Positions 35,054 through 44,001 are shown, counted from the stretch's first letter. The stretch: 64,000 nucleotides of DNA from Paludibacteraceae bacterium (GCA_017478225.1 JAFVDX010000038.1:1-64000); one strand, 5' to 3'. Numbers and translations: made by a program. Notes: a model not told the origin generated them from the sequence alone.

Positions 35054-35365
35054 ATGATAAATATCGAAGGTCTTATATTAGGTGCTGCAGCCTTTTTGTG
35101 TATAGGCATTTTTCACCCGTTAGTAATCAAGGGAGAATATTATTTCGGAGTAAAATGTTGGTGGGCTTTCCTCATTGCCGGCATCATTGCCGTTTGCGGC
35201 TCGCTCTTTGTTAAAAACACATACTTATCTGTTTTTCTCGGCATATTTGCCTTCTCATCTTTCTGGGGAATTCACGAACTCTTCCAACAAAGAGAACGAG
35301 TAAGAAAAGGATGGTTCCCCAAAAACCCAAAACGAGAAAATAAATCAACAATTACAGACAATTGA
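35054..35365 (+). CDS. DUF4491 family small membrane protein
   Basis: A 103-residue protein with three hydrophobic segments (about 5-22, 33-52 and 58-75) and a basic C-terminal tail (RERVRKGWFPKNPKRENK). The blocks GIFHPLVIKGEYYFG and FSSFWGIHELFQQ match what I recall of DUF4491, a family confined largely to this phylum and its neighbours, of unknown function. It stands alone between two repeat-rich gaps; a copy of the inverted-repeat element ends 28 bp upstream of its ATG. Confidence 0.8.
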   Translation: MINIEGLILGAAAFLCIGIFHPLVIKGEYYFGVKCWWAFLIAGIIAVCGSLFVKNTYLSVFLGIFAFSSFWGIHELFQQRERVRKGWFPKNPKRENKSTITDN

Positions 35366-35419
35366 AAACAATTCTATTTTCATTGTCTGTAATAGTGGAT
35401 ATTCGTTTATTTCGTGATT

Positions 35420-35496
35420 ATCTATGTGGAAAACTTAAATTAAGTAAAATCTCTAAATCATCTAAAATAGCGTAGCGCTCTAAATCATCTAAAATT
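35420..35496. repeat. Relic of the element's right end followed by a 9-bp array
   Basis: TCTATGTGGAAAACTT (35420-35435) resembles the right end of the inverted-repeat elements. From 35452 to 35496 five 9-bp units follow: TCTAAATCA, TCTAAAATA, GCGTAGCGC, TCTAAATCA, TCTAAAATT. The GCGTAGCG unit recurs in the array at 61633-61704. Confidence 0.75.
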
Positions 35497-35573
35497 CTCT
35501 AAATCCGCTCAGTCGTAAGTGCACTAAATTTCTATTGAAGCGTTGAAACTATTAAATCAACGCTTTTTACGAT

Positions 35574-35605
35574 TTTGCATATATAAAAAAATTACCTTAA
35601 TTTTG
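35574..35605 (+). promoter_or_regulatory. Bacteroidota-type promoter ahead of nadK
   Basis: TTTG (35574-35577), 20-bp spacer, TAATTTTG (35598-35605); exact consensus. The nadK ATG is about 185 bases beyond the expected transcription start, which leaves a long leader. Confidence 0.65.
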
Positions 35606-35611
35606 CAGCCA

Positions 35612-35796
35612 TCATTTGGAATGCGGTAGGCTTGCCGGTCCTCGCCCGCAACCAAAACAAAAACATGTAATAACAGATTTGTTATATAGAAGCGCAATAT
35701 AGTGCATTTAGAGTGTGTAATACACTCATTAAACATGCAGACATACGAAGGATATTACAACATTTTTATATCCATTCAGATTAAAATCAGGCTGTT
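35612..35796 (+). ncRNA. Candidate structured nadK leader or small RNA
   Basis: A leader of about 185 bases lies between the promoter and nadK. Three stems are visible: TGCGG/CCGCA (35622-35626 with 35646-35650) enclosing AGG/CCT; ATAACA/TGTTAT (35670-35685, 4-base loop); and GAGTGT/ACACTC (35711-35727, 5-base loop). The first part is GC-rich for this genome. It could be a regulatory leader or a free small RNA such as a 6S-like RNA; I matched it to no known family. No gene is seen here. Confidence 0.35.
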
Positions 35797-36645
35797 ATGA
35801 CTATAGCAATTTTTGGGAATTGGTACAAGCGTTCTACATTAGAAGAAGTAGCGCATGTGTTGGATTTTATGGAAAGTCGAGGAGTTAATATCTTGCTTGC
35901 ACAAGAACTCCGAGATGAAATGAACTTAAGAGACAAATATCAGCCTTTTACAACTGATACTGAGGAATATGTCGATTTTGCGTTGTCCATCGGAGGAGAC
36001 GGGACCTTCCTTTATACCGCTTCCATGGTAGGTAATAGAGATATTCCTATCTTAGGAATCAACTGCGGTAGATTAGGTTTCTTGGCAGATGTTCAAACAA
36101 GCGAAGTCGATTTTATTTGCGACCAATTAGTGCAAAACAACTACACCATCGAGCAACGCACCCAACTGCAAGTAATTCCAAGTTTAGGCGGACATATTGA
36201 ACATCCCTTTGCTCTTAACGAAATCGCCGTCATGAAACAAGAATTAAGTTCTATGATCGGCATCGAAGCACGAGTAAACGGAGAGTTGCTTAATTACTAC
36301 AAAGCCGACGGACTCGTTATTTCTACACCCACCGGCTCAACCGCTTACAACCTCTCTGTCGGTGGCCCGCTCATGATACCACAAACAAGAAGCCTCATTA
36401 TCTCACCTATCGCCACACACGCACTCAATGTCAGACCTATCGTTATTCCTGACGACTGGAAAATTGACCTCGTAATGAAAAGTCGATCACATAGTTATCT
36501 GCTATCTATCGATGGCAGAAGTGTCGCTATGAAAGAAGATATCACTCTTCATATCGAAAAAGCACCTTACACTATCAAACTCGTACAAATTGACGGGCAT
36601 ACTTTTCTTAACTCGCTTAAAGAAAAACTCGCATGGGGAAATTAA
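35797..36645 (+). CDS. nadK: NAD kinase
   Basis: A 282-residue NAD kinase, which makes NADP from NAD. The GGDGTFL motif (about 68-74) binds the nucleotide and holds the catalytic Asp; NEIAVMK (about 138-144) and TPTGSTAYNLSVGGP (about 176-190) are the other family blocks. The N-terminus (MTIAIFGNWYKRSTLEEV) is typical of the phylum. The gene has its own promoter and an unusually long leader. fmt follows 72 bp downstream on the same strand. Confidence 0.96.
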   Translation: MTIAIFGNWYKRSTLEEVAHVLDFMESRGVNILLAQELRDEMNLRDKYQPFTTDTEEYVDFALSIGGDGTFLYTASMVGNRDIPILGINCGRLGFLADVQTSEVDFICDQLVQNNYTIEQRTQLQVIPSLGGHIEHPFALNEIAVMKQELSSMIGIEARVNGELLNYYKADGLVISTPTGSTAYNLSVGGPLMIPQTRSLIISPIATHALNVRPIVIPDDWKIDLVMKSRSHSYLLSIDGRSVAMKEDITLHIEKAPYTIKLVQIDGHTFLNSLKEKLAWGN

Positions 36646-36717
36646 GATAATTATAGTTATAGCAAATCTAATTTCCTTTCAAACAACCTCATAGTTAGAC
36701 TAAATAAGAACTACATA

Positions 36718-37668
36718 ATGGACAAAAAAGACCTCAAAATAATATTTATGGGCACACCTGAGTTTGCAGTGGAATCACTAAAAGCACTCTATGAAGGTGG
36801 TTACAACATCGTGGCTGTGGTTACTATGCCCGACAAACCCGCAGGAAGAGGACATCAACTGCAATTCTCCGCTGTCAAACAATACGCACTTTCTAAAAAC
36901 TTACCTATCCTTCAGCCCGAAAAACTCAAAGACGAACAATTTATCACCACACTACGCTCATTCCAGGCCGATCTGCAAATTGTGGTTGCCTTTCGTATGT
37001 TACCACAAGTGGTTTGGAGTATGCCTCGATTAGGTACTTTCAACCTACATGCCTCACTACTACCTCAATACCGAGGCGCCGCTCCTATCAACTGGGCAAT
37101 AATCAACGGAGATAAAGAAACCGGCGCAACCACTTTCTTCCTAAAACAAGAAATTGATACCGGCGACATGATACTGCAAGAGCGCATCAAAATAGAAGAC
37201 AACGAAAATTTAGGTTCTGTGCACGACCGACTTATGGTAATTGGTGCCAATCTGGTCATAAAAACCGTTGATTTGATTCTTCAAAACAAGGTTACTACCA
37301 CTCCTCAACCTATCTTGCCTGACGAACAAATGCGCCCCGCACCAAAGATATTCAAAGAGACATGCGAAATCGATTTTAATAAAACGCAACAACAAATACA
37401 TAACTTTGTCAGAGGACTATCGCCCTACCCCGCTGCATGGGCTCAACTAACCATCGGAGGCGAAAAACAAATAGTAAAAATATACGAAACACAAATCAAT
37501 CAACAACCTCAAGACACTAATCTTCCTATAGGAAGCGTTATTACCGACAACAAAACCTTCCTTAAAGTGCAGTGCCAAGATGGGTGCATTGACATACTTC
37601 AACTGCAACTCCCCGGCAAAAAAAGAATGAACACCAAAGACTTGCTTAACGGGCTACAACATAAATAA
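36718..37668 (+). CDS. fmt: Methionyl-tRNA formyltransferase
   Basis: A 316-residue Fmt, which formylates initiator methionyl-tRNA. It starts with KIIFMGTPEFAVESLKAL (about 7-24); the folate-binding and catalytic region shows the Asn/His/Asp set in NLHASLLPQYRGAAPINWAI (about 108-127) with the Asp in QEIDTGDMIL (about 145). The C-terminal OB-like domain for tRNA binding is present (FVRGLSPYPAAWAQL). Length is normal. It is followed 21 bp downstream by an HD-domain gene. Confidence 0.96.
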   Translation: MDKKDLKIIFMGTPEFAVESLKALYEGGYNIVAVVTMPDKPAGRGHQLQFSAVKQYALSKNLPILQPEKLKDEQFITTLRSFQADLQIVVAFRMLPQVVWSMPRLGTFNLHASLLPQYRGAAPINWAIINGDKETGATTFFLKQEIDTGDMILQERIKIEDNENLGSVHDRLMVIGANLVIKTVDLILQNKVTTTPQPILPDEQMRPAPKIFKETCEIDFNKTQQQIHNFVRGLSPYPAAWAQLTIGGEKQIVKIYETQINQQPQDTNLPIGSVITDNKTFLKVQCQDGCIDILQLQLPGKKRMNTKDLLNGLQHK

Positions 37669-37689
37669 TTACTATTCACCAAACCTGCT

Positions 37690-38229
37690 ATGAATCCAAT
37701 TGAAATTATAGACAAGTATTATAGTCCATTTCCTGATTTGAGAAATGTGCTGATAACCCATAGCGAACAAGTTCGGAAACGAGCACTTGAGATTGTAGAT
37801 AAGCATCCCGAATTGCATGCCGACCGCCAATTTGTTAGCGAGGCAGCAATGCTACATGATATAGGTATCATCTTTTGTAATGCACCTAAAATTTATTGCT
37901 TTGGTTCGCACCACTATATTGAGCATGGATATCTCGGCGCCGAATTACTTCGCAAAGAAGGACTACCTAAACACGCAGGAGTGGCTGAAAGACACACAGG
38001 AAGTGGTATCACATTAGAACAAGTAATCAGAGAAGAACTGCCACTACCCGAAAAAGACTATTGTCCGCAAACCATAGAGGAAGAAATCATTTGCTATGCC
38101 GACAAATTCTTCTCAAAAAGCCACCTCAACGAAGAAATACCCTATTCCAAAGTAAGATATAATATCTGGAAATACGGACATGAGGCTGTACAACGGTTTG
38201 ACGCTTGGAGACTTAAATTCGACAACTAA
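37690..38229 (+). CDS. HD-domain phosphohydrolase
   Basis: A 179-residue HD-superfamily protein. The first metal-binding His is in LITHSEQVRKRALEI (about 20-34), the HD pair in AMLHDIGI (about 53-60), and further candidates in EHGYLGAELLR (about 77-87) and GVAERHTG. The arrangement H...HD...H matches metal-dependent nucleotide phosphohydrolases; the substrate is unknown. It lies in the nadK-to-aroE plus-strand run, with 21 bp before it and 8 bp after it. Confidence 0.86.
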   Translation: MNPIEIIDKYYSPFPDLRNVLITHSEQVRKRALEIVDKHPELHADRQFVSEAAMLHDIGIIFCNAPKIYCFGSHHYIEHGYLGAELLRKEGLPKHAGVAERHTGSGITLEQVIREELPLPEKDYCPQTIEEEIICYADKFFSKSHLNEEIPYSKVRYNIWKYGHEAVQRFDAWRLKFDN

Positions 38230-38237
38230 ATAATATT

Positions 38238-39170
38238 ATGTATTCACCTAATGATAAAATGGCCGATTTGATGTGTAGCCAACCTCAAGTGCTACAACTC
38301 ATTTCGCGATTCAAACTACCCCTTGGAGTTGGAGAAAAAACCATACAAGAAGTATGCGCCCAATGCCAAGTACACACCAATACCTTCCTCACATTGGTCA
38401 ACTACAAAACAGGTAATGAGCAGGAAATCAACTTCGAAAATCTCTCGCTACCTACACTCATGAACTACCTCAGACTCTCACACGAGCACTTCTTCAACTT
38501 CTCACTACCTATGCTCAGGCGCAAACTTATCGAAGCCATCAACTACTCCCTGAGCGACTCCAAAATACCTATTCTCATCATACGATTCTTCGACGAATAT
38601 GTAAACGAAGTCAGTTTACACATGCAACACGAGAACGAACAACTCTTCCCCTATGTAGAAAAACTTCTCGCCGGAGAAAAAACAGACGGCTTCGATATCG
38701 AAATCTTTGCGCACCAACATAGGGCTATTGATGACCAGCATATTGCCGACAAACTCACAGAATTAAAAAACCTTATTGTTAAATACTATCCTCAACAAGA
38801 AGAAAACGACCTACTCTTCTCCGCCCTCTACGACTTGTTTAATGTAGAACAATCTTTAGACCGACATTGCTCCTTCGAAGACGAAATACTCCTTCCCGCT
38901 GTCAGACAACTTGAAAAACAGCGCAAAAAATCACCCGTCAAAAAAAATATACAACCCACCGAAGAACTCTCCGACAGAGAGAAAGATGTACTCATAGAAG
39001 TCGTTAAAGGACTTAGCAACAAAGAAATAGCAGATGTCTTGTGTATTAGCATACACACCGTCATTTCACACAGAAAAAACATAAGCAGAAAACTTAATAT
39101 ACACTCTGCTGCAGGTCTAACCATCTATGCTATTGTCAACAACTTAGTTGATATCAATAACCTTAATTGA
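38238..39170 (+). CDS. Hemerythrin-like domain fused to a LuxR-type DNA-binding domain
   Basis: A 310-residue regulator with three parts. Residues about 5-55 resemble the N-terminal DUF542 module of iron-sulfur repair proteins (ScdA/YtfE), though the Cys pair of that motif is replaced (RFKLPLGVGEKTIQEVCAQC). Residues about 75-220 form a hemerythrin-like four-helix bundle; potential iron ligands are the His in SHEHFFN, the His-Glu in LHMQHENEQLFPYVE, the His in AHQHRAIDDQH, and DRHCSFEDEILLP. Residues about 240-305 are a LuxR/GerE helix-turn-helix (LSDREKDVLIEVVKGLSN, then VISHRKNISRKL). It may sense oxygen, nitric oxide or iron state and act directly on DNA. tilS overlaps its stop. Confidence 0.86.
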   Translation: MYSPNDKMADLMCSQPQVLQLISRFKLPLGVGEKTIQEVCAQCQVHTNTFLTLVNYKTGNEQEINFENLSLPTLMNYLRLSHEHFFNFSLPMLRRKLIEAINYSLSDSKIPILIIRFFDEYVNEVSLHMQHENEQLFPYVEKLLAGEKTDGFDIEIFAHQHRAIDDQHIADKLTELKNLIVKYYPQQEENDLLFSALYDLFNVEQSLDRHCSFEDEILLPAVRQLEKQRKKSPVKKNIQPTEELSDREKDVLIEVVKGLSNKEIADVLCISIHTVISHRKNISRKLNIHSAAGLTIYAIVNNLVDINNLN

Positions 39171-40432
39171 ATAAAGTAGCAAATTACATATTTGAGCACC
39201 AACTATTACCCAAAAATGGTAAAGTACTGGTAGCAATAAGCGGCGGAGCCGACTCTGTGGCACTCTTACATATACTCCATTCCTTAGGATACAACTGCAT
39301 TGCTGCACACTGCAATTTCCATCTCAGAGGCAACGAAAGCCTCAGAGACCAACAATTTGTTACTCTACTCTGCTCACAACTTAATATCCCTCTCTTCTGC
39401 ATCGATTTTCAAACTGCTGACTATGCTAAACAAAAAAGAATCAGCATCGAAATGGCGGCAAGAGAACTCAGATATCAATGGTTTGAACAACTCAGACTAC
39501 AACACCAATGTCATGCCATTGCCGTTGCACACCACAAAAACGACCAAGCAGAAACTATTTTACTCAATCTGAAAAGAGGAACAGGCATAAGAGGTTTAGA
39601 AGGCATGAAACCCAAAAACAACTTTATCATACGCCCACTACTATGCCTCAACAAACAAGAAATCTATTCATACCTCACCCTACAACATCTCAACCATGTT
39701 GAAGACTCCACTAATTCCGATACACAATTTCAACGAAACAACATAAGGCAGCAAATATCACAATACTCAACCGCACAAATTGACAATATCTGCACTACTG
39801 CTTCACTAATGCAAGACTACGAAAAAATAATCAACCAATACATAACGCAAAACTTCAGCATACAAAAAACTGATTCAGAACATAAAATTTATATACCACA
39901 CATTCTACAATCTATTGCTCCAAAAACTATTCTTTATGAACTCTTAAAAGACTATTCTTTTACCGACATCAAATCTATTTACCACTCACTCTCCGACCAA
40001 TCTGGCAAGCATTTTCTCTCACCAACTCATATCCTTTACAAAGACAGAGACTATCTTATAATCGTACCTAAAAACAGCTGCGAAGATAGTGGTAAATCGA
40101 TAAAAGTGTCCGTTATTCGCAATACGGGAAGCGACATGATTTTTCCACCATCTAACTCATCTACAGCCTTTTTCGATGAAACCATCACAAAAAAAACGCT
40201 TACTCTAAGACATTGGAAAAAAGGTGACTACTTCTGTCCTATCGGGATGCACGGAAACAAAAAACTACTATCCGATTTCTTTACCGATATGCATCTCTCA
40301 CAACCGCAAAAACAAAAAGTCATGCTCCTTTGTGCCGACCAAGATATTGCATGGGTCATTGGATACCGAATCGACGATAGATATAAAGTAACTCCACATA
40401 CACAAAACATCGCACAAATCACCATACAATGA
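39167..40432 (+). CDS. tilS: tRNA(Ile)-lysidine synthetase
   Basis: A 421-residue TilS, which converts C34 of tRNA-Ile(CAU) to lysidine so that it reads AUA. The PP-loop is AISGGADSVALLH (about 23-35); the HCNFHLRGNES and FCRLLVAHHKNDQAET-type blocks (here AVAHHKNDQAETILLN) follow. The C-terminal TilS domain ends in KGDYFCPIGMHGNKKLLSDF. The start is a TTG whose TTGA overlaps the TGA stop of the previous gene, just like ribF; no ATG occurs before the PP-loop, so TTG is needed. Coupled translation is likely. Confidence 0.94.
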   Translation: MNKVANYIFEHQLLPKNGKVLVAISGGADSVALLHILHSLGYNCIAAHCNFHLRGNESLRDQQFVTLLCSQLNIPLFCIDFQTADYAKQKRISIEMAARELRYQWFEQLRLQHQCHAIAVAHHKNDQAETILLNLKRGTGIRGLEGMKPKNNFIIRPLLCLNKQEIYSYLTLQHLNHVEDSTNSDTQFQRNNIRQQISQYSTAQIDNICTTASLMQDYEKIINQYITQNFSIQKTDSEHKIYIPHILQSIAPKTILYELLKDYSFTDIKSIYHSLSDQSGKHFLSPTHILYKDRDYLIIVPKNSCEDSGKSIKVSVIRNTGSDMIFPPSNSSTAFFDETITKKTLTLRHWKKGDYFCPIGMHGNKKLLSDFFTDMHLSQPQKQKVMLLCADQDIAWVIGYRIDDRYKVTPHTQNIAQITIQ

Positions 40433-41154
40433 AACAATTTGGCATAATAGGCAACCCACTTGAGCACTCGTTCTCACCATCTTATTTCAACTCGTTCTTC
40501 AGAGAAAATAATATAAATGCTACATACACTCCATATCAATTGCAGTCTATAGAACAATTCCCTCACTTGATAGAACAGAACCATTTTGCTGGGCTCAATA
40601 TCACAGCACCTTTCAAAGAAACCATAATACCTTATTTAGACAATCTTGATCCTATTGCACAAAAAATCGGGGCTGTTAATACCGTACAATTCTCACATGG
40701 CAAACTCATCGGATACAATACCGACTATTTAGGCTTTCTTGCCACACTAAATAAAGCACACCTTACTGACAACACCCAAGCACTTATCTTAGGCACAGGG
40801 GGAGCAAGCAAAGCAATTGCTTATTCTCTTAAACTAAAAAACATACCCTTTGAAACAGTTTCAAGAAAAGGTCTGCTTAACTACAATAATCTCAACAAAG
40901 AAATCATTCTCAATCACCTGCTTATCATCAACTGTACCCCACTTGGAATGTATCCGCTCAGCAATGAGTTTCCACCTATTCCTTACCAATTCCTGACCCC
41001 TCAACACATTGCCATCGACCTCATTTACAACCCCTCGCAAACTCTTTTCTTAAAAAAAGCAGTAGCCATGAAAGCATCTACTCTCAATGGCTACACTATG
41101 CTAATCACACAGGCTCAGAAAGCATGGGAAATATGGAACCAAAATACCTATTGA
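40429..41154 (+). CDS. aroE: Shikimate dehydrogenase
   Basis: A 241-residue AroE, which reduces 3-dehydroshikimate with NADPH in aromatic amino acid synthesis. Substrate-site residues lie in GNPLEHSFSP (about 7-16) and GLNITAPFKE (about 55-64, catalytic Lys); NTDYLGF (about 95) and the nucleotide-binding LGTGGASKA (about 115-123) follow. It is shorter than the E. coli enzyme but typical for the phylum. Its ATGA overlaps the tilS stop, and murB converges 8 bp past its end. Confidence 0.93.
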   Translation: MKQFGIIGNPLEHSFSPSYFNSFFRENNINATYTPYQLQSIEQFPHLIEQNHFAGLNITAPFKETIIPYLDNLDPIAQKIGAVNTVQFSHGKLIGYNTDYLGFLATLNKAHLTDNTQALILGTGGASKAIAYSLKLKNIPFETVSRKGLLNYNNLNKEIILNHLLIINCTPLGMYPLSNEFPPIPYQFLTPQHIAIDLIYNPSQTLFLKKAVAMKASTLNGYTMLITQAQKAWEIWNQNTY

Positions 41155-41162
41155 TATTCTCA

Positions 41163-42167
41163 CTAAGATATATAATTCACCTCCGGTTCTATCTTTATTC
41201 CAAATTCCGAATATATTTTCTTCTGCACTTTTTCTGCTAATTTCACCACATCTTCAGGCACAGCATCGCCTGTATTTACTATTACCAATGGTTGCTTTTC
41301 ATATACCATTGCCCCACCTATCTTTTTCCCTTTCATTCCTGACTTATCTATAAGCCACGCCGCCGGCACTTTCACACCATTTCCTGACTCATAATGCGGA
41401 ATATCAGGATAACTCGCCTGCAACTCAGCAAACTTTTCAACCGACACAATGGGATTCTTAAAAAAACTGCCCGCACTACCCGCCTCACTTACAGCCGGCA
41501 ACTTCTGACGACGAATAGTTATTACCGCATGTCTTACATCGCTAATCGTAGGATGCTCTATATGCTGCAACTCCTGCCTGATATTTCCATAATCCAAATG
41601 CAATTCTGCATGTTTTTGCAATCGAAAAACTACTGCAGTCACTATATATTCGTCTTTCAACTCATTCTTAAATATACTATCCCTATACCCATACCTACAC
41701 TCCGCCACACCAAACACTCTGGGCAACAGAGTCTTGCGCTCTATCGTTTCTACATGATGAATTATATCCTTCACCTCTACACCGTATGCACCTATATTCT
41801 GGACTGCACTCGCACCTACCTCACCCGGAATATCCGACAGATTTTCTGCACCGCCCCAACCACGCTCCAACATATAACTTATTGCAGAATCAAACACTAC
41901 ACCCGCGCCTACCTTCAGCAACACTTCATTATCTGTCTCATGCAACTTCTCTGCACCTGTGATATTCGAATGAAGTATCACACCATCATAATCATTCAAA
42001 AAAAGTAAATTACTCCCGCAACCAATATGCAAAATCTTCTCATTGGCAAATTGCTTCAGCAACTCACACAACTCATCCTTTGTGTCATACTCTGCAAAAT
42101 AACGGGCTTTTACATCCATCGAAAAAGTATTCCATGCTTTCAATGGAAAATGTTCATATACTTTCAT
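41163..42167 (-). CDS. murB: UDP-N-acetylenolpyruvoylglucosamine reductase
   Basis: A 334-residue MurB, the flavoprotein that completes UDP-MurNAc for peptidoglycan. The FAD-binding domain includes HIGCGSNLLFL (about 46-56) and GGAENLSDIPGEVGASAVQN (about 98-117) with IGAYGVEV; the proton-donor Ser lies in AGSAGSFFKNP (about 223-233) and the catalytic Glu in IEPEVNYI near the end. The extra loop between these makes it a type I enzyme like that of E. coli. A perfect promoter lies 70 bp upstream, divergent from that of lysS. Confidence 0.95.
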   Translation of the reverse strand: MKVYEHFPLKAWNTFSMDVKARYFAEYDTKDELCELLKQFANEKILHIGCGSNLLFLNDYDGVILHSNITGAEKLHETDNEVLLKVGAGVVFDSAISYMLERGWGGAENLSDIPGEVGASAVQNIGAYGVEVKDIIHHVETIERKTLLPRVFGVAECRYGYRDSIFKNELKDEYIVTAVVFRLQKHAELHLDYGNIRQELQHIEHPTISDVRHAVITIRRQKLPAVSEAGSAGSFFKNPIVSVEKFAELQASYPDIPHYESGNGVKVPAAWLIDKSGMKGKKIGGAMVYEKQPLVIVNTGDAVPEDVVKLAEKVQKKIYSEFGIKIEPEVNYIS

Positions 42168-42237
42168 GGTACACTCCTTTCTTAATTATTATTTATCTAT
42201 AATCCACTTATTTAACAAGTTGAATACTACCAAGCCG

Positions 42238-42269
42238 CAAAGTTATAACAACTTTTTATAATATACAAA
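42238..42269 (-). promoter_or_regulatory. Bacteroidota-type promoter for murB
   Basis: Minus strand TTTG (42266-42269), 20-bp spacer, TAACTTTG (42238-42245); exact consensus. Confidence 0.7.
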
Positions 42270-42282
42270 CCTAAAAGTACTT

Positions 42283-42314
42283 ATTGTAGGGTTGAAAAAA
42301 AATACCTAATTTTG
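42283..42314 (+). promoter_or_regulatory. Bacteroidota-type promoter for lysS
   Basis: ATTG (42283-42286), 20-bp spacer, TAATTTTG (42307-42314), 47 bp before the ATG at 42362. Confidence 0.58.
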
Positions 42315-42361
42315 CACCGACTTACAAGAACATTACAAACGACAAAAAATCAAACAAATAT

Positions 42362-43909
42362 ATGGAATTAACAGAACAAGAACAAGTACGCAGACAAAGT
42401 TTGCAAACTATGCGAGATATGGGCATCAATCCATACCCCGCACAAGAATATGTGGTAACAGGTTTTTCTACACAAATTAAGGCTGATTTCGAGGCTATAG
42501 AACCACAAATAAATGAAGCCATCCAAACAGGGCAAACGCCACAATATCCACAAGTTAGCATAGCCGGACGACTTATGTCACGGCGAATAATGGGAAAAGC
42601 ATCGTTCATCGAAATCCAAGACTCCAAAGGCAGAATACAAGTATATGTCAGCAGAGACGATATAAATACTCCCCAACAACCCGAAATGTACAACATCGTC
42701 TTCAAAAAACTTTTAGACATTGGCGATTTTATAGGTATCGAAGGATTCGTCTTCCGAACACAAACAGGAGCCGTTTCTGTTCATGCTAAAAAACTTACCG
42801 TACTCGCCAAATCACTCAAAGTATTGCCCATTGTTAAATACAAAGACGGAGTGGCTTACGACAAATTCGATGACCCGGAATTACGCTACAGACAAAGATA
42901 TGTTGACCTCGTTGTTAATGAAGGAGTTAAAGACACTTTCCTAAAACGCGCCACTATACTTAGAACTATCAGACAAGTATTAGACCAAGCAGGATACACC
43001 GAAGTAGAAACACCTACTCTACAATCTATTGCAGGAGGAGCATCAGCAAGACCTTTCATCACGCATTTCAATGCTTTGGATATTGATATGTACATGCGTA
43101 TCGCAACCGAGTTATACCTCAAGCGACTTATCGTCGGCGGGTTCGAAGGAGTGTATGAAATAGGAAAAAACTTCCGAAACGAAGGAATGGACAGAACGCA
43201 TAATCCGGAATTTACATGCATGGAATTATATGTTCAGTACAAAGACTACAATTGGATGATGTCATTCACCGAACAACTCCTCGAAAAAATATGCATCGCC
43301 GTAAATGGTACTACTGACAGTGTAATAGATGGCAAGACTATATCATTCAAAGCACCATACAGGAGATTGCCTATTCTCGATGCTATCAAAGAAAAAACTA
43401 ATTTCGACTTAACCGACAAATCAGAAGACGAAATCAGAGAGATTTGTAAACAACTCAAATTAGAAATTGAGCCATCATGGGGAAAAGGTAAAATGATTGA
43501 CGAGATATTTGGTGAATTTTGTGAAGGCACTTTTATCCAACCTACTTTCATAACCGACTATCCCGTTGAGATGTCGCCACTTACAAAAATGCACCGCTCT
43601 AAAAAAGGCCTTACAGAACGATTTGAATTGATGGTCAACGGGAAAGAACTGGCTAATGCCTATTCCGAACTCAATGACCCTATCGACCAATACGAACGAT
43701 TCAAAGAACAAATGCGATTGGCCGACAAGGGAGACGACGAAGCCATGATTATTGACCATGACTTTATGAGAGCACTCGAATATGGTATGCCGCCTACATC
43801 AGGCATTGGAATCGGCATCGATAGATTAGTGATGTTTATGACCGGCAAAAGCACCATTCAAGAAGTTCTGCTTTTCCCACAAATGAAACCGGAACAAACT
43901 CAAGGATAA
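42362..43909 (+). CDS. lysS: Lysyl-tRNA synthetase, class II
   Basis: A 515-residue class II LysRS. The N-terminal OB fold (about 55-155; VSIAGRLMSRRIMGKASFIE) binds the anticodon. Motif 1 is near VEGVKDTFLKRATI-type text (VNEGVKDTFLKRATILRTI), motif 2 is FRNEGMDRTHNPEFTCMELY (about 274-293), and motif 3 is GIGIGIDRLVMFM (about 486-498). From memory, relatives in Bacteroides are about 60 residues longer; here the gene ends soon after motif 3, and the stop codon lies inside a 12-bp repeat. The catalytic core is complete. A terminator shared with the converging fbp gene follows. Confidence 0.95.
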   Translation: MELTEQEQVRRQSLQTMRDMGINPYPAQEYVVTGFSTQIKADFEAIEPQINEAIQTGQTPQYPQVSIAGRLMSRRIMGKASFIEIQDSKGRIQVYVSRDDINTPQQPEMYNIVFKKLLDIGDFIGIEGFVFRTQTGAVSVHAKKLTVLAKSLKVLPIVKYKDGVAYDKFDDPELRYRQRYVDLVVNEGVKDTFLKRATILRTIRQVLDQAGYTEVETPTLQSIAGGASARPFITHFNALDIDMYMRIATELYLKRLIVGGFEGVYEIGKNFRNEGMDRTHNPEFTCMELYVQYKDYNWMMSFTEQLLEKICIAVNGTTDSVIDGKTISFKAPYRRLPILDAIKEKTNFDLTDKSEDEIREICKQLKLEIEPSWGKGKMIDEIFGEFCEGTFIQPTFITDYPVEMSPLTKMHRSKKGLTERFELMVNGKELANAYSELNDPIDQYERFKEQMRLADKGDDEAMIIDHDFMRALEYGMPPTSGIGIGIDRLVMFMTGKSTIQEVLLFPQMKPEQTQG

Positions 43910-43952
43910 ACTCAAGAACAAACTCAATCTAAACAATCTAAACAATCTAAAT
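43892..43952. repeat. 12-bp array containing the lysS stop, then a 9-bp array
   Basis: Three 12-bp units (GAACAAACTCAA, GGATAAACTCAA, GAACAAACTCAA) span 43892-43927; the stop codon of lysS is in the second. Three 9-bp units (AATCTAAAC twice, AATCTAAAT) follow at 43926-43952. Confidence 0.85.
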
Positions 43953-43991
43953 AAAATGACTGCTAAGATATCAATCCTTAACAGTCATTTT
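43953..43991. terminator. Bidirectional terminator between lysS and fbp
   Basis: AAAATGACTG and CAGTCATTTT form a 10-bp stem, extended inward by TAAG/CTTA after one mismatch, with a 9-base loop. A/T runs on both sides serve either direction. Confidence 0.8.
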
Positions 43992-44001
43992 TTCTACCTT
44001 T

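Noticed and set aside
41394..42008. Plus-strand ORF of 204 codons inside murB
   Set aside because: It is antisense to an intact murB, with a composition typical of out-of-frame translation.
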